64,000 nucleotides of DNA. Source: Anaerolineales bacterium (GTDB taxonomy: Bacteria; Chloroflexota; Anaerolineae; Anaerolineales; RBG-16-64-43). The notes below the pieces were generated by a model, which had not been told where the DNA came from, did not search any database, and worked only from the letters and a program-made list of their open reading frames with translations. This document shows positions 1-7,137 of the stretch, in pieces. The stretch lies in contig JAFGCU010000125.1 in the NCBI GenBank assembly GCA_016932475.1, forward strand, positions 1 through 64,000, written 5' to 3'. Position 1 is the stretch's first letter, and each line of letters opens with the position of its first letter. A program made the translations under genes and the position numbers.

Positions 1-62
1 AAAGGAGCTGTATTGAGCGATTTGGAGCCTGTGTTTGTACAGTAATTTCCGTTGGGAGTTGT

Positions 63-464
63 ATTAAAGTCATTGACAAGTTCCGGACGGCCGATCAGGA
101 CCCCGCGCAGCCGGCGGTCGTTCTCGAGTATGCCCGGATCTGGAAATCGAAAGAGAAATTCGTTTTTTCCCGGACTCTCACCGGGGCCGGATGGGGGTTC
201 CGGCTCATCTAGGGGAATATCGCGGAAGAAATTAATACGTTAAAAGCGCAGCCCGGCGGGGATATGAACGTCGGTGGCCCCAACCTGGCTTCGAGCTTCA
301 TGCGGTTCGGCCTGATCGATGAGTTCGGCCTGTACATCCATCCGGTCATCGTTGGCGGTGGGAAAACGTTTTTTTCCGAACTGCGCGAGAAGATCAACCT
401 GAAGCTGATCGAAACGCGAACATTCGGATCGGGAGTCGTGCTGCTTAAATATGCGAAGGCGTAG
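63..464 (+). pseudogene. Decayed RibD/dihydrofolate-reductase-like gene
   Basis: One reading frame carries a good match to the C-terminal half of the RibD_C/dihydrofolate reductase-like family: a YARIW segment, then VFSRTL, then MNVGGPNLA and HPVIVGGGKTFF, ending at the TAG at 462-464. An in-frame TAG at 210-212 splits it between FRLI and GNIAEE, and I find no family-like start or N-terminal nucleotide-binding half upstream. The family reduces pyrimidine or pterin substrates with NADPH. The remaining piece after 264 is too short to fold as an enzyme. I infer a dead gene; a sequencing error at the TAG would repair the stop but not the missing N-terminus. Confidence 0.6.
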
Positions 465-637
465 GGCGGGCTCGGACGAGTACTTTGCAAATTCCGCCAC
501 AAAAAGCACGGAAGACGCTACGAGTGCATGAAATTATCCCCCGGGTGAATTTTTCAAATCCGGTATTCCATTCGGTAAAATAGAAGGATATCGTTTCCGG
601 TTTGGATATTGCATTCATTCGTCAAGAGGATTGCCCA

Positions 638-1486
638 TTGGAATATAAAGTCGGGGACATTTGCGTCTATTACGAGATCCACGGTACCGGCACGCCGGTG
701 CTGATGATCCACGGCTGGAGCCCGGACCACCGGCTGATGAAGGGTTGCATGGAACCCGTTTTCCAGTCGATGGCCAAGCCCTGGAAACGGATCTATTTCG
801 ACCTGCCCGGAATGGGCAAAACGCCGGGCAAGCCCTGGATCACCGGCTCGGATCATATCCTCGAGCTGATTTTCAAATTCGTCGACGGGATCATTCCCGG
901 CGAGCGTTTCCTGCTGGCCGGGGAATCGTACGGCGGTTACCTGGCGCGCGGCATGATCCACGAACGGCCGGCGATGATCGACGGCCTGCTACTGATCTGC
1001 CCGCTGGTGAGGCCGTACATAAAAACCGCGGACGGCTTCGACAAAGGTGATGTTCCGCAGTTGAGGGTGCTGGAAAAAGACCGAGCACTGCTGGACGGGC
1101 TTTCCGAAAAAGACAGGGAACAATTCGAATCGATCACAGTCCTTCAAAATCCTCGTGTCTGGGCACGGTTCCGGGATGAAATCCTCCCGGCGCTGTACGC
1201 CGCGGATTACGCGTTCCTGGAGAACAGCCTCGGGAAAAATGTGCCGTTCCGCTTCGAGGTCGACCGGCTTGAGGAGCCCTTCGCAAAGCCGACTCTTCTG
1301 CTGATGGGCCGGCAGGATTGCTCAGTGGGATATCGCGACCAATGGCGCCTGCTCGAAAATTATCCCCGGGCGTCCTTCGCCGTCCTCGATAAAGCCGGCC
1401 ACAACTTGCAGATCGAGCAGGATATCCTGTTCGCCGCGCTGGTGAAGGAATGGCTGGAGAGAGTTGAAGCGGAGAGGAAGGCGTAA
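638..1486 (+). CDS. Alpha/beta hydrolase
   Basis: About 282 residues of alpha/beta hydrolase fold. Visible are the oxyanion strand and loop (MIHGWSPDH), the nucleophile elbow GESYGG with Ser near residue 96, a late acid in LLMGRQD (near 225) and the catalytic His in KAGHNLQ (near 254), so the triad is complete. The family hydrolyses esters, amides or C-C bonds; the substrate cannot be read from sequence. No signal peptide, so cytosolic. I chose the TTG at 638 because AAGAGGA at 624-630 sits seven bases upstream; an in-frame TTG at 602 lacks such a site. It stands alone, flanked by a pseudogene and a repeat. Confidence 0.85.
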   Translation: MEYKVGDICVYYEIHGTGTPVLMIHGWSPDHRLMKGCMEPVFQSMAKPWKRIYFDLPGMGKTPGKPWITGSDHILELIFKFVDGIIPGERFLLAGESYGGYLARGMIHERPAMIDGLLLICPLVRPYIKTADGFDKGDVPQLRVLEKDRALLDGLSEKDREQFESITVLQNPRVWARFRDEILPALYAADYAFLENSLGKNVPFRFEVDRLEEPFAKPTLLLMGRQDCSVGYRDQWRLLENYPRASFAVLDKAGHNLQIEQDILFAALVKEWLERVEAERKA

Positions 1487-1489
1487 GGC

Positions 1490-1647
1490 CGTCATTCCCG
1501 CGCCGCCCTCCCGAGCGATGAGCATGGGAGGTCTACCAATGCGAATCAAACGCGAGTAGGGGTGTTCCAAGCGGGAATCCAGGGTTTTAAGGATTGGATG
1601 CCTGCTAGGTACACCCCCGCTTCGCGAGGGCAGGCGCGGGCATGACG
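1490..1647. repeat. Intergenic element with inverted ends
   Basis: The ends are imperfect inverted copies: CGTCATTCCCGCGCC at the left and GGCGCGGGCATGACG at the right. Inside are a 'GCGGGAATCCAGGGTTTT' segment and a second short hairpin (CCGCTTCGCGAGG). This layout matches the mobile palindromic intergenic repeats that many bacteria carry after genes. The gap from 1487 to 1747 otherwise shows no gene; 1648-1747 has no recognisable signal. Confidence 0.55.
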
Positions 1648-1747
1648 ATCATTGGAGTCCCAATGAGTACAGCCCCAGAAGGCCTGCGGAGCTACTACTC
1701 CGAAGCGCTTGTGGCCTTTGCGGACATTAAAAAAAACCACTGCACAA

Positions 1748-2782
1748 CTAACTCTCCCACTCCTTCGCCGCTTGCACTAGCGCGTCGATGTTCTCCGCCG
1801 GAGTCTCACCCGAGACTCCGCCTCCGAAGGAAAGGATCAGCCCGCCGCCGGCCGCGGTTTTTTCGAGCACTGCGCGCGCGCTGCGCAGGACGTCCTCCGG
1901 CTTGCCGCGCACGCCCACATCCAGCGGCGCCACGTTTCCCATCAGCGCCACGCGGTGCCCCATCTTCGCCTTGATCTCGGCCGCGTCCACCTCGTGGCTG
2001 AAATTAAACACATCGAAATTGGCCTGCGCCAGGCTCTCCGCCAGATGCGCGCAGGGAGTGTCGTTGTGATAAATCCGGATCAGCCCGTCGAATTCGTCGA
2101 AGATACGCTTCAGGTGCGGGTGGATGATCGCTTCATAATGTTCCTTTGATACCATCCCGACCACGTCGTCCAGCAGCAGGATCCCCTCCGGATCGCGGAT
2201 GCTCTCAAGCTGGGCGTGCAGCCAGCGGATGATCGTCGTGGTTACGGTTTTCAGGATCTTGGAGACCCTGTCCGGGTTGAGCGCGACTTCCATCATCAGC
2301 GGGGAGATGCCCGAGAGCCAGGAGGCCACCGTCATCGGGCCGCGCGCCGCGACCATCCGGATCCCCAGCCCCTCGGCCGCCAGGCGCTCGTCCATCACCT
2401 TGTACATCCGCAGCACGAGCGGCATCAATCCGTCTTCCCGGGGATTGGCCGGCCGCAGCTCGGACCAGAAATCGAGGTCCTCCGCGATCGGCTCGATCGC
2501 CGGGGGATGATCCGCGTAGAAGCGCATCCGCGCGCCGTGCGCCGAGGGCTCGGCGGCCATGCCGTACTCCACCCAGAATCCGGGGACCCAAACCACATCC
2601 GGGAACCGTGTGAGCAGGCCTTTGTTGATCTCCAGCCACTTCTCGGGGAAGAGGAAATAATCGCGCGTGTCAATCCCGGCGTGCCCGGGCAGCCAGGGGC
2701 TGTCGACGATCAGCGCCACCGGCACCTTTTCCGGTTTACCCAGTTTTGCGGCTAGTTTGAAATTATCCCAGGCTGTTGTCAT
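1748..2782 (-). CDS. Uroporphyrinogen decarboxylase (URO-D) family protein
   Basis: A 344-residue protein of the URO-D fold (PF01208). Family-like segments include VPVALIVDSPWLPGHAG near the start, a central ILLLDDVVGMVSKEHYEAI, HNDTPCAHL and a C-terminal GGGLILSFGGGVSGETP. True HemE enzymes decarboxylate uroporphyrinogen III. Here the arginine-rich N-terminal motif of HemE is absent, so a corrinoid-linked methyltransferase or a relative of unknown substrate is more likely. I set the start at the ATG of MTTAWDNF (2780-2782), preceded by AGGA at good spacing; a longer frame starts inside the palindrome at 2817-2871 and is unlikely. No heme or corrinoid genes adjoin. Confidence 0.8.
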   Translation of the reverse strand: MTTAWDNFKLAAKLGKPEKVPVALIVDSPWLPGHAGIDTRDYFLFPEKWLEINKGLLTRFPDVVWVPGFWVEYGMAAEPSAHGARMRFYADHPPAIEPIAEDLDFWSELRPANPREDGLMPLVLRMYKVMDERLAAEGLGIRMVAARGPMTVASWLSGISPLMMEVALNPDRVSKILKTVTTTIIRWLHAQLESIRDPEGILLLDDVVGMVSKEHYEAIIHPHLKRIFDEFDGLIRIYHNDTPCAHLAESLAQANFDVFNFSHEVDAAEIKAKMGHRVALMGNVAPLDVGVRGKPEDVLRSARAVLEKTAAGGGLILSFGGGVSGETPAENIDALVQAAKEWES

Positions 2783-2816
2783 AGCCGGTTCCTGTTGTTC
2801 GATTGTGATCGGAATC

Positions 2817-2871
2817 GCGTAGGAGCACAGTAGGGGCACAGCGTCGCTGTGCCCCTACTGTGCTCCTACGC
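2817..2871. repeat. Perfect 27-bp-arm palindrome
   Basis: Two 27-base arms, 2817-2843 and 2845-2871, are exact reverse complements separated by a single T. The arm begins GCGTAGGAGCACAGTAGGGG. It lies between the URO-D gene and the end of the hydrogenase operon, both on the minus strand, and has no U-tract. It resembles the 'GTAGGGGC...' palindromes scattered between genes in some Chloroflexota and cyanobacteria rather than a terminator. Confidence 0.75.
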
Positions 2872-2873
2872 AT

Positions 2874-3389
2874 TCAATCCCCGATAATGGAAACGATTTC
2901 ATCGAAAATAACATTTATCGCGCATCGCACGCGCTCCGAAACGGGCGCATCGAATTCGATGCACTCCGGCTGGATCCCGACGATCGCCACTTTGCATCCA
3001 AGTTCGGATTCAAGGTATTCGCTGAAACCGCCCATCGGAAAGGTATGCGTAGCAGGGGGAGCGCCTTCCAGTTCGACCGGGTCGACCCAGCGCACGCAGC
3101 CCGGTGCTGCGCCGAGATCCGCCGCATCGAGGAAGATCACCCGGTCCGGTCCGTAGCTGCGCAACGGACCGGCCGCGGCTTCCGGCAGCGATCCCGCCTC
3201 CAACAAAAACGGCGCGGGATTCCGCGCCGCCGGAATCCGCTCCTGCAACCGGCGCAGCAGGAGAATCCCGGCCGAATCGTCGCCGCGAAGTTCCTGGCCG
3301 ATCCCCACCAGGGCCGGTTTACGGCTGTTCTTGAGAAACTCCTGAAGCGGTTTGCTCCAGGAATTTTTTGACGTCTTCGTCGCGTCCAT
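2874..3389 (-). CDS. [NiFe]-hydrogenase maturation endopeptidase, HycI type
   Basis: Proteases of this family cut a short C-terminal peptide from the hydrogenase large subunit after nickel insertion. The 171-residue frame shows the family pattern in order: GIGQELRGDDSAG near residue 30, an acidic FLDAADLG segment, and HTFPMGGF. These carry the expected Asp, Asp and His nickel-sensing residues. It is the last gene of the hydrogenase operon, which fits its role on the large subunit at 4710-5849. The ATG at 3389 overlaps the preceding ferredoxin-like gene by about 70 bases. A later non-ATG start closer to the GIGQE motif is possible. Cytosolic. Confidence 0.88.
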   Translation of the reverse strand: MDATKTSKNSWSKPLQEFLKNSRKPALVGIGQELRGDDSAGILLLRRLQERIPAARNPAPFLLEAGSLPEAAAGPLRSYGPDRVIFLDAADLGAAPGCVRWVDPVELEGAPPATHTFPMGGFSEYLESELGCKVAIVGIQPECIEFDAPVSERVRCAINVIFDEIVSIIGD

Positions 3390-3741
3390 AATAGACCGTG
3401 AACGGCTCGCGCGTCAGCGCCGCCCGTTCCCATTCCGTGTTCGACATCGAAATGCACTTAAACCGGCAATTGACCACGCATTGCGCGCAATAGGTGCAGC
3501 GATCTACGTGCAGGCGCATGATGAAACGTTTATTGGGTTTGTCGACCGCGATGATCTCGATCGCGTTGGACGGGCAGTCCTTCATGCACAACATGCACCC
3601 GGTGCACTTTTCAGCGTCGTATTGAATGACCCCGCGCAGCCGGTCCGGGACGGCCTGGCGGGCGCCGAACGGGTATTTGACGGTTGCGGGCTTGCGGAAA
3701 ACCGAGCGGATAATCTCGCCCAGCATCGATCCGATTTTCAT
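3319..3741 (-). CDS. Hydrogenase ferredoxin-like subunit (NuoI/HyfH-like, two 4Fe-4S)
   Basis: A 140-residue electron-transfer subunit. Two cysteine clusters are visible, CTGCMLCMKDCP near residue 46 and CTYCAQCVVNCR near 85, each able to hold one [4Fe-4S]. The second lacks the usual proline after its last cysteine. It would pass electrons between a soluble donor or acceptor, probably ferredoxin, and the small subunit. The start ATG (3739-3741) overlaps the stop of the NuoH-like gene as ATGA, indicating translational coupling. The long hydrophilic tail after the clusters has no clear motif. Confidence 0.9.
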   Translation of the reverse strand: MKIGSMLGEIIRSVFRKPATVKYPFGARQAVPDRLRGVIQYDAEKCTGCMLCMKDCPSNAIEIIAVDKPNKRFIMRLHVDRCTYCAQCVVNCRFKCISMSNTEWERAALTREPFTVYYGRDEDVKKFLEQTASGVSQEQP

Positions 3742-4667
3742 AGAATGACTCCCTTTAGAATGACGACGATCAACAGCTGCGCGAGCGCGAGCAGCGCGCC
3801 GATCCGCCACCACATGCCTACCGTCTGGTCGATCCGCAGCCGGGCGAACAGCGCCTGCAGCGCGGCCACCACCACCAGCAGCCCGAGCGTCTTGAGCAGG
3901 AACTCGAGCGGGTTGGCCAGCCCTCCGAGGTAGAACGCGGCGATGAGAGTCAGCCCGACCACCAGTTCGACGTTCTTGCCCAGCCGGAAGAGCGCGAGGC
4001 CGCGGCCGGAGTATTCGGTCAGCGCCCCGGCCACGATCTCGGATTCCGCTTCCGGCGCGTCGAACGGCGCCAGTTCCAGTTTGCCCATCAGCCCGATCAC
4101 GGCGACGAAAAATCCGATGAACAGCGGCAGCGCCAGCCAGACCCGGCCGAGCACGCTCTGATGGACCATGTCGATCTGCCAGGTGTCGGCCAGGATCGCC
4201 GGGCACAGCAGCGCCAGCAGGAACGGCGCCTCGTAGGAAAAGAGCTGCGTGAGCGTCCGGGTGGCGCCGAGGATCGAGAACCGGTCGGCGGTGTTGGCCC
4301 CGGCCAGCCCGATTGAAAGCGTCAGCAAACCGAGCAGGAAGATCACGATGATCAGGTCTCCGGGCAGGGAGAACGCGGGCGCGAACCCCGCCATCGGGAC
4401 GTACAGCCCGGCCGTCAGCGCGCCGGCCAAAGCGAGGATCGGCAGGCTGACGAAAAAGATCGGGATCACCCCTTGCGGGACGACCTCTTCCTTGGCCAGC
4501 AGTTTCACCGCATCGGCCAGCGGCTGCAGGAAGCGCGGCCCGATCCGGTTCTGAAAGCGGGCCATCAGTTTACGGTCGATGTATTCGTACAGCAGGCCGA
4601 GCGCGATCAGCGTCAGCCCGCCCGGGAAAACCAGCATCTTCAGGAGGATTTCGATTTCCATGCTCAT
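3738..4667 (-). CDS. Hydrogenase membrane anchor subunit (NuoH/HycD-like)
   Basis: A 309-residue polytopic protein with about eight membrane helices. It is the subunit that docks the catalytic arm to the membrane in complex I and group 4 hydrogenases. Family marks are the early RKLMARFQNRIGPRF loop, KEEVVPQG, and FDAPEAESEIVAGALTEYSG, the acidic loop form typical of hydrogenase-type NuoH/HycD. Two ATGs (4667 and 4661) are possible starts. It lies between the large subunit and the ferredoxin-like subunit and shares an ATGA overlap with the latter. Confidence 0.92.
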   Translation of the reverse strand: MSMEIEILLKMLVFPGGLTLIALGLLYEYIDRKLMARFQNRIGPRFLQPLADAVKLLAKEEVVPQGVIPIFFVSLPILALAGALTAGLYVPMAGFAPAFSLPGDLIIVIFLLGLLTLSIGLAGANTADRFSILGATRTLTQLFSYEAPFLLALLCPAILADTWQIDMVHQSVLGRVWLALPLFIGFFVAVIGLMGKLELAPFDAPEAESEIVAGALTEYSGRGLALFRLGKNVELVVGLTLIAAFYLGGLANPLEFLLKTLGLLVVVAALQALFARLRIDQTVGMWWRIGALLALAQLLIVVILKGVIL

Positions 4668-4709
4668 GGTCTGCTCGTCGGATCGATCCTTTCGATGAGG
4701 GGGTTCCGC

Positions 4710-5849
4710 TCAGGAAGCGGTTTCCTTCCCGGGTTCGCGGCGGACAACGATCATGCGGTCGTTGCAGGAGAAGCACGGATCGATCCCGGACAGGATCATC
4801 GGCACATCGGCCAACTGATGCCCGACCGACCCGACCAGGACCGACATGAAGTTGCGCAAACTCGGCGTGCGGACTTTCACCCGGACGGGGTTTTCCCCGC
4901 CGCCGCTCTTGATGAAGTAGAACAATCCTCCGCGCGGCGCCTCGGTCCGCATGACCACTTCGCCCTCGGGAATCCGCCGCGGGAAACGGACGGTAAGATC
5001 GCCCCCGGGAATGTGGTTCACCAATTCGCGGATCACCCGTATGGATTCGAACAGTTCCTGGATCCGCACCACAAACCGCGTCTGCAGGTCGCCGGTCGAT
5101 CCGAGCACGATCGTCACCGGGAATTGTTCGTACAGCAGGTAGGGTGAATCCACCCGCAGATCGCGGGCGACGTTGGAAGCCCGCGCGGTGGGGCCGATCG
5201 CGCCGAGTTCCTCGGCTTGCGCGGTGGTCATCATGCCCACGCCGCGAGTCCGGCGCAGGAAGGATTCGTCGCTGTTGACGATCTTCATGTAGTAATGCAG
5301 GCGCTCTTCCAGGTAGTCCAGTCCGCGCTTGATCGAATCCGTCTGCGCCGGTCCGAGGTCGTACTTCACGCCACCCAGCACGTTGGCGGAATAATTCACC
5401 CGGTTGCCGGAGAAGGTTTCGAGAATGTCCATTACCGTCTCGCGGTCGCGCCAGGAATACATAAACAGCGTTTCGAATCCGGCTTCGTGCGCGGCGACAC
5501 CCACCCACAGCATATGGCTGTGGATCCTCTCCAGTTCCAGCAGGATCTGGCGGATGGCCTGGGCGCGCGGCGGGGCCGGCACTTTGGCGAGTTTTTCCAC
5601 GCCGAGCGCGAAAGTGGTGGAATGGACGTGCGAACAAATCCCGCAAATCCGTTCCAAAAGGTACATCGCCTGGGCCCAGTTGCGGTTCTCCGTCCCTTTC
5701 TCGATGCCGCGGTGGACATAGCCGAACCGGACGCTGGCCGAGGTGACCGTTTCGCCGTCGACGGTGAATTCGAAATGCGCCGGTTCCTTGAGCGCCGGGT
5801 GCTGTGGTCCGATCGGAACGATGAATTTTTCTTTTTGGAGGCCGGGCAT
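4710..5849 (-). CDS. Group 4 [NiFe]-hydrogenase large subunit (NuoD-like)
   Basis: A 379-residue catalytic subunit. Unlike NuoD of complex I it has both nickel-binding pairs: CGIC at residues 69-72, within RICGICSHVH, and CFSC at 359-362, within DPCFSCNDR. These four cysteines hold the NiFe(CN)2CO site. The chain continues 14 residues past Arg365 (MIVVRREPGKETAS), the place where HycE-type precursors are cleaved, and a matching protease is encoded at 2874-3389. The start ATG at 5847-5849 follows a GGAGG-like site. The reaction would be reversible 2H+ + 2e- to H2, coupled through the membrane subunits to ion movement. Confidence 0.95.
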   Translation of the reverse strand: MPGLQKEKFIVPIGPQHPALKEPAHFEFTVDGETVTSASVRFGYVHRGIEKGTENRNWAQAMYLLERICGICSHVHSTTFALGVEKLAKVPAPPRAQAIRQILLELERIHSHMLWVGVAAHEAGFETLFMYSWRDRETVMDILETFSGNRVNYSANVLGGVKYDLGPAQTDSIKRGLDYLEERLHYYMKIVNSDESFLRRTRGVGMMTTAQAEELGAIGPTARASNVARDLRVDSPYLLYEQFPVTIVLGSTGDLQTRFVVRIQELFESIRVIRELVNHIPGGDLTVRFPRRIPEGEVVMRTEAPRGGLFYFIKSGGGENPVRVKVRTPSLRNFMSVLVGSVGHQLADVPMILSGIDPCFSCNDRMIVVRREPGKETAS

Positions 5850-5863
5850 GGTTTGCTTCCTTC

Positions 5864-6331
5864 CTATTCTTCCGGCGCCGCGGGAGGAGCCGGCACGATG
5901 TAATCTTTGCGCAGGGGGTAGGTCCCGTCCGGCCACTCGTCGGGCAGGAACAGCCGCTGCGGATCGGGGGTCCCTTCGCACACGACGCCGAACATCTCCA
6001 TCAGCTCGCGCTCGAAGAGGGTCGCCGAGGGGATGATCGCGCATACGCTCGGGACGACCGGGTTGTCGCGCGGCATCGTCACCCGCAGGGTGATTACCGC
6101 GGCTTTGTTGCAGAAGTGGTAAAGCGCTTCGAGCTTCCCGGATTCCGCGCCGTGATCCAGCCCGGTGATCGCCGAAAGGTATCCCCAGCGGGCGGCGGAT
6201 AAAGCCTTGGTGCACTCCAGGAGTTGGGCCGGCTCTAGCATGAGGTCGATCCGGTTCGGTTCGGGCGCGGTCTGCGAAACAAATTTTCCCTCGATCAGGC
6301 TTAAGCCCTGTGCAAGCAGGCTTTCGGTCAT
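5864..6331 (-). CDS. Hydrogenase NuoC-like subunit
   Basis: A 155-residue member of the 30-kDa complex I subunit family (NuoC, or the N-terminal part of HycE). Family-like segments are RWGYLSAITGLDHG near residue 46, YHFCNKAAVITLRV, then FERELMEMFGVVCEG and FLPDEWPDGTYPLRKDY at the C-terminus. It is a scaffold that joins large and small subunits and binds no cofactor. In the Hyc and Hyf enzymes this part is fused to the large subunit; here it is separate, as in NuoC. The start overlaps the end of the small subunit gene as ATGA. Confidence 0.92.
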   Translation of the reverse strand: MTESLLAQGLSLIEGKFVSQTAPEPNRIDLMLEPAQLLECTKALSAARWGYLSAITGLDHGAESGKLEALYHFCNKAAVITLRVTMPRDNPVVPSVCAIIPSATLFERELMEMFGVVCEGTPDPQRLFLPDEWPDGTYPLRKDYIVPAPPAAPEE

Positions 6332-6816
6332 TTCTTCACCTCCGGTTTCTTTTCCTGCAGGCTTCCCAGCAGCTTGACCACGCCGTCGATGATCGCCTCC
6401 GGCCGCGGCGGGCAGCCGGGAATGTACGCATTCACCGGGATGACCTGGTCGATCCCGCCGGCCACGTTGTAACAACCCTGGAAAACGCCGCCCGACGTGG
6501 CGCACGACCCGACCGCGATCACGAATTTCGGTTCGGGCATCTGGTCGTACACGCGCTTGAGCCGGTCGCGGGCCTGGGTTGTGACCGGGCCGGTGCAGAT
6601 CAGGACGTCGGCATGGCGCGGGCTGCCCTGCAGCTTGATCCCGAACCGTTCGACGTCGAAGCGCGGCGTAAGCGTGGCGAGGATTTCAATGTCGCAGCCG
6701 TTGCACGAGCCGCTGTTGAAGTGGATCGCCCAGGGGGAGTTCACCCGGGCCCAGGTTTTTAACCCGTTGAGCATGTTGGTCCAGGGTTTGGGAAGACCGG
6801 CGGGAATGTTGCTCAT
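6328..6816 (-). CDS. Hydrogenase small subunit (NuoB/HycG-like)
   Basis: A 162-residue subunit holding the proximal [4Fe-4S] cluster. Cysteines 38 and 41 lie in SGSCNGCDIEI, the hydrogenase form; complex I NuoB has adjacent cysteines (CC) there instead. The third ligand is in VGSCATSGG and the fourth in PGCPPRPEA. It passes electrons from the NiFe site to the ferredoxin-like subunit. No Tat signal is present, as expected for group 4 enzymes that face the cytoplasm. Nine bases separate it from the NuoA-like gene upstream; its stop overlaps the NuoC-like start. Confidence 0.94.
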   Translation of the reverse strand: MSNIPAGLPKPWTNMLNGLKTWARVNSPWAIHFNSGSCNGCDIEILATLTPRFDVERFGIKLQGSPRHADVLICTGPVTTQARDRLKRVYDQMPEPKFVIAVGSCATSGGVFQGCYNVAGGIDQVIPVNAYIPGCPPRPEAIIDGVVKLLGSLQEKKPEVKK

Positions 6817-6825
6817 GTCGTGCTC

Positions 6826-7137
6826 CTATCCGAGAATGAGTGCCAGCAGGGCGAGCATCAACCCGCCCACGTAAATCACCAGGATCGGCGACGGAGTGCC
6901 GGTGCCGAGCATCAGCACGCCGAGGTGCAGCATCGCGAAAAAGATCGCCACCAGGAAAAACGGCTGGTAGCCGGGAACCGCGGTCGAGATCGGCGCTTCC
7001 TCGCCGCTGCTGTACAGGCTTGATTTCGCCTTGGACGGATGGCCGGGCCCGGCCAGGATCCGGCCGAAAAGATAAATAACGACCGCGACCAGGATATAAA
7101 CCAGAAAGGCCAAGGGAGGCTGCAGAAGAATGTTCAT
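6826..7137 (-). CDS. Hydrogenase NuoA-like membrane subunit
   Basis: A 103-residue protein with three predicted membrane helices and the NuoA pattern: an N-terminal helix, a cytoplasmic loop with YSSGEEAP, then QPFFLVAIFFAMLHLGVLML. In complex I NuoA the last segment carries conserved acids (an FDLE-like stretch); here it reads LHLG, so those acids are missing. The Hyc, Hyf and Mbh enzymes I know do not use an obvious NuoA, so its presence in this operon is notable. The start overlaps the stop of the upstream antiporter-like gene as ATGA. Confidence 0.8.
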   Translation of the reverse strand: MNILLQPPLAFLVYILVAVVIYLFGRILAGPGHPSKAKSSLYSSGEEAPISTAVPGYQPFFLVAIFFAMLHLGVLMLGTGTPSPILVIYVGGLMLALLALILG

